From Silvanigrellaceae bacterium (GTDB lineage: Bacteria > Bdellovibrionota > Oligoflexia > Silvanigrellales > Silvanigrellaceae), in contig CANJMU010000026.1 in assembly GCA_947475135.1 (NCBI GenBank), forward strand, positions 1-7,774: DNA of 7,774 bases, read 5' to 3'. Below, piece after piece: positions 6,018 to 7,774 of the stretch. Every line of letters starts with the position of its first letter. Within the stretch, counting starts at the first letter, position 1. Made by a program: the position numbers and the translations under genes. A model generated the notes under the pieces. It made no database searches, was not told the DNA's origin, and was given only the letters and a program-made list of their open reading frames with translations.

Positions 6018-6289
6018 AGTCCACTTCTCAATTTTTCTGACGGATGAAACGTCACAATCTTTCTTGCAGAAACCATAATTTCTTTTCCAGTATGAGGGTT
6101 TCTGCCAGGGCGACTTTTTTTTTCTTGAACGCTCCATTTTCCAAAACTAGAAATTTTAACCTCTTCACCTTTTTCTAAGCGGCTCTTCATAATTTCTAAA
6201 ATAGCTTCAACAATATCTTTACATACTGCCAAATCAAAATTAAATTTTGCTCGGACCATATCAACAATTTTTTCTTTTGTTAAAGTCAT
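6011..6289 (-). CDS. ihfA: IHF/HU-family DNA-bending protein, IHF alpha-like
   Basis: This 92-residue protein belongs to the HU/IHF family of dimeric nucleoid proteins that bend DNA. The N-terminal helices run to about residue 40 (LTKEKIVDMV start). The GEEVKISSFGKWSV strand region (41-54) is followed by the DNA-binding arm RPGRNPHTGKEI (60-71), whose P65 matches the intercalating proline, and by ARKIVTFHPSEKLR (75-88). The RPGRNP arm, the SARKIVTF strand and the KLRSGLK end resemble IHF alpha more than HU, but the E. coli C-terminal extension is short here and an HU-like homodimer is possible; the symbol is therefore tentative. ATG 6289 has GGAGAG (6302-6297) just upstream. It is transcribed towards atpE and probably alone, with stops ten bases apart. 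Confidence 0.93.
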   Translation of the reverse strand: MTLTKEKIVDMVRAKFNFDLAVCKDIVEAILEIMKSRLEKGEEVKISSFGKWSVQEKKSRPGRNPHTGKEIMVSARKIVTFHPSEKLRSGLK

Positions 6290-6323
6290 AATATTACTCT
6301 CCGAAAGAAAATATTCCTTAATG

Positions 6324-6363
6324 ATTCACGAACAAAAATGAACATGATGAAATATTCATGAAC
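6324..6363. repeat. Phased short repeats upstream of the IHF-like gene
   Basis: ATTCACGAAC (6324-6333) recurs as ATTCATGAAC (6354-6363), exactly 30 bases later, and a third TGAAC sits between them (6339-6343). The three (C/T)GAAC cores begin at 6329, 6339 and 6359, so they lie on one face of the helix. The second copy includes the palindrome TTCATGAA (6355-6362). The arrangement resembles an operator for a regulator of the IHF-like gene, whose start is 35 bases away. No clear promoter was found here, and the regulator is unknown. Confidence 0.35.
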
Positions 6364-6424
6364 CGAAATACTTTAAAGTCTTTTTAATATTTTTTCTTAT
6401 TTACGAAGAAGAATCAATGGCAGG

Positions 6425-6471
6425 TATGTGTCAAACTTTTTTAGAGTGTATCTAGACACATAGTTAGATAC
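6425..6471. repeat. Two interleaved inverted repeats upstream of the secreted-protein gene
   Basis: TATGTGTC (6425-6432) is inverted as GACACATA (6455-6462), and GTATCTA (6448-6454) is inverted as TAGATAC (6465-6471). Both are perfect. The second arm of the first pair lies in the loop of the second, so as RNA the two stems could not easily coexist (only two bases, 6463-6464, would have to span the first stem). They could be alternative structures or overlapping protein-binding sites 41-87 bases before the ATG at 6512. The rest of the 6290-6511 gap is A/T-rich with no gene seen. Confidence 0.4.
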
Positions 6472-6511
6472 CATAAAGAAAGAAAAAATAAAATTAGTTT
6501 AGGGGTTTAAT

Positions 6512-7204
6512 ATGAAGAATATAATTTATTTATCAATACTTAGTTTATCTATATTTCAAGAAATTGGAGCATATGCGTCTCCAGTAAAGTTTTATGCCTC
6601 AAACAACAGCGCAAACAATTTAACACGACAAGATGCGTATAATAGACTTATTGGTAGTGAACAAATGCAATTGAAACATTCTTTTTTAGATTTATCTAAT
6701 AAGTTAATAAACAAAAATTATCGAGGTTACATATTACAAAATGTTTTAGGAACATATCATATATCTACGACAAATGCTTTCACTGCAGACAATTCTATTG
6801 TATTCCAAGTGAATAATGCTGCTCCACTTAACGATAAATTTATAACAGACTTTGCGAAATCAGCTGCGATAACACTCATTCAAGATAGTATTGGAGTCTT
6901 TGAAGAAAAACCAAAAGGAAAAAGTGAAGATTTAATAGTCAATTTTAGTCAAACAAATATCAAATCTAATTATAAATTAAAAGACCTTGATAATATTATT
7001 AAAAAAAATATTCCTAATTTTTCAGATGCCTATTCGGTAACACTCAGCTCTACAGAAAAAGATTCGAATGTCGATGATGCTTATGTAACTTCAATTGAAT
7101 GGTTAGGACCAATAAATAAGTTTGAAAATATTGAAGAAATTAAAATAAAAATTGGGGATGCATTTTATGTTTACCGAGATGGTCACAAAGAAATTATTCA
7201 TTAA
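6512..7204 (+). CDS. Secreted protein of unknown function
   Basis: I do not recognise this 230-residue protein. It starts with a clear Sec signal peptide: MKNI, a hydrophobic stretch (4-15) and a cleavage site AYA-S after residue 22, so it should be periplasmic or exported. There is no lipobox and no cysteine anywhere, so it is neither a lipoprotein nor disulfide-bonded. The mature part looks soluble, with mixed helix and strand; W197 is the only tryptophan, and no further membrane segment is present. The ATG has AGGGG (6501-6505) six bases upstream. Its own upstream region carries two inverted repeats, and it appears monocistronic: it diverges from the IHF-like gene and converges on the helicase gene, leaving 27 bases (7205-7231) with no strong terminator. 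It is A/T-rich like its neighbours, so there is no sign of recent transfer. Confidence 0.8.
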   Translation: MKNIIYLSILSLSIFQEIGAYASPVKFYASNNSANNLTRQDAYNRLIGSEQMQLKHSFLDLSNKLINKNYRGYILQNVLGTYHISTTNAFTADNSIVFQVNNAAPLNDKFITDFAKSAAITLIQDSIGVFEEKPKGKSEDLIVNFSQTNIKSNYKLKDLDNIIKKNIPNFSDAYSVTLSSTEKDSNVDDAYVTSIEWLGPINKFENIEEIKIKIGDAFYVYRDGHKEIIH

Positions 7205-7231
7205 TATTAACAATTGAGGACTACTACTTTC

Positions 7232-7774
7232 TTAAAGTTGCCCATCCTGAAATAATTTTAATACATTTTCTTTGTCCATAAACATAGGTTCAGACTCTTG
7301 AAGTCCAAAGTCCTTATCTTTATTATCCACAAGTAAACTGGCCGTTCTCATTTTATCGACGAGTGTTCTGCGGATATAATTATCAATTGTATTCTGTCCA
7401 ATCAGGTGAATGACCAAACATTTTTCCGCTGTTTGACCAATCCGGTGAAATCGCGCTTGGGACTGAATGTAACTGGATGCATCGAAATTGAGATCTAAAT
7501 AAATCATGGTATCGGCCTTCATTCTGCCATCCTTAGGTAACAGAGTGAGCCCTTCTTTTGCAGACTGAGGCGTTGCAATAAATAATCGAGCACTAGGATT
7601 GTCTTGAAATTCTGAAATACTGACTTGTCTTTCTGCTAAATTCATTTCACCAGTATGGGAAATCGCACCCCACTTTTCAAAATATTCTGTTTGTAAAAAC
7701 TTTATATTTTCTACGAAATGTGACCATAAAATCACTTTTTTTGTGTCGTCTTCAAACACATCATTTAAGATAGA
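7232..7774 (-). CDS. SNF2-family helicase, C-terminal part (start outside window)
   Basis: The frame is open to the right edge, giving 180 codons of the C-terminal end; a GTG at 7759 is internal, not the start. The fragment is the second RecA-like domain of an SF2 SNF2/RapA-type ATP-driven DNA translocase: motif IV region KVILWSHF (13-20 of the fragment), motif V region SAKEGLTL (71-78), the typical IYLDLNFDASSYIQ stretch, and motif VI QSQARFHRIGQ (104-114) with the ATP-sensing arginines. It ends soon after the domain (GQNTIDNYI..., then a short acidic tail), so no extra C-terminal domain is present. The Walker motifs lie outside the window. Such proteins work in DNA repair, transcription recycling, phage or defence loci; the visible context does not choose between these. 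Confidence 0.93.
   Translation of the reverse strand, partial: SILNDVFEDDTKKVILWSHFVENIKFLQTEYFEKWGAISHTGEMNLAERQVSISEFQDNPSARLFIATPQSAKEGLTLLPKDGRMKADTMIYLDLNFDASSYIQSQARFHRIGQTAEKCLVIHLIGQNTIDNYIRRTLVDKMRTASLLVDNKDKDFGLQESEPMFMDKENVLKLFQDGQL

Noticed and set aside
6425..6471. H-type pseudoknot formed by the two interleaved inverted repeats
   Set aside because: Only two bases would have to cross an eight-pair stem, which is sterically implausible; alternative hairpins or operators are better explanations.
7323..7331. A perfect DnaA box TTATCCACA
   Set aside because: It is single, lies inside the SNF2 coding sequence (encoding part of VDNKDK on the other strand), and is more than 3 kb from dnaA with no second box or A/T-rich unwinding element beside it; a chance match is likely.
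7232..7774. SNF2 helicase as part of an anti-phage defence system
   Set aside because: Only the C-terminal helicase domain is visible and no methylase, nuclease or other defence partner lies in the window; the domain is equally common in housekeeping proteins.

Overview
The window looks like chromosomal DNA from a low-GC Gram-negative bacterium. The best guess is the old deltaproteobacterial/Bdellovibrionota group (an Oligoflexia/Silvanigrellales-like organism). Three things point there: strongly A/T-biased genes, an F0 subunit a with a 'GN-x-x-(A/G)DH' motif after the essential arginine, and a subunit c gene with an N-terminal signal peptide, in an F0 cluster (atpB, atpE) not followed by atpFHAGDC. 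The assignment comes from reading motifs and is not certain.

Layout. Positions 1-130 are the GC-rich 3' end of an IS4-family transposase gene that enters from the left edge; its probable terminal repeat ends a few bases from the leuS stop codon. On the minus strand, dnaA (4084-2603) and leuS (2593-146) form a compact operon in which the dnaA stop codon lies inside the leuS ribosome binding site. An 85-bp divergent promoter region separates dnaA from a plus-strand F0 cluster: a 63-residue two-helix membrane protein, a 99-residue AtpI-like protein, atpB (subunit a) and atpE (subunit c). Two A/T-rich hairpins lie between atpB and atpE. atpE meets an IHF/HU-family gene tail to tail, and a near-perfect palindrome spans both stop codons. 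A 222-bp divergent intergenic region with several repeats then precedes a secreted protein of unknown function (6512-7204). This converges on the C-terminal part of a SNF2-type helicase that runs off the right edge.

The genes are mostly core functions: replication initiation, leucyl-tRNA charging, the proton-translocating part of ATP synthase, and nucleoid architecture. The accessory parts are the transposase tail, the secreted orphan and perhaps the SNF2 helicase. No tRNA, rRNA, CRISPR array, integrase or toxin-antitoxin pair was recognised. I see no convincing new multi-gene system. The observations most worth checking are an in-frame A_AAA_AAG slippery heptamer in dnaA that would release a free domain I, the tryptophan-less DnaA domain I, the interleaved inverted repeats before the secreted orphan, and the hairpins between atpB and atpE.
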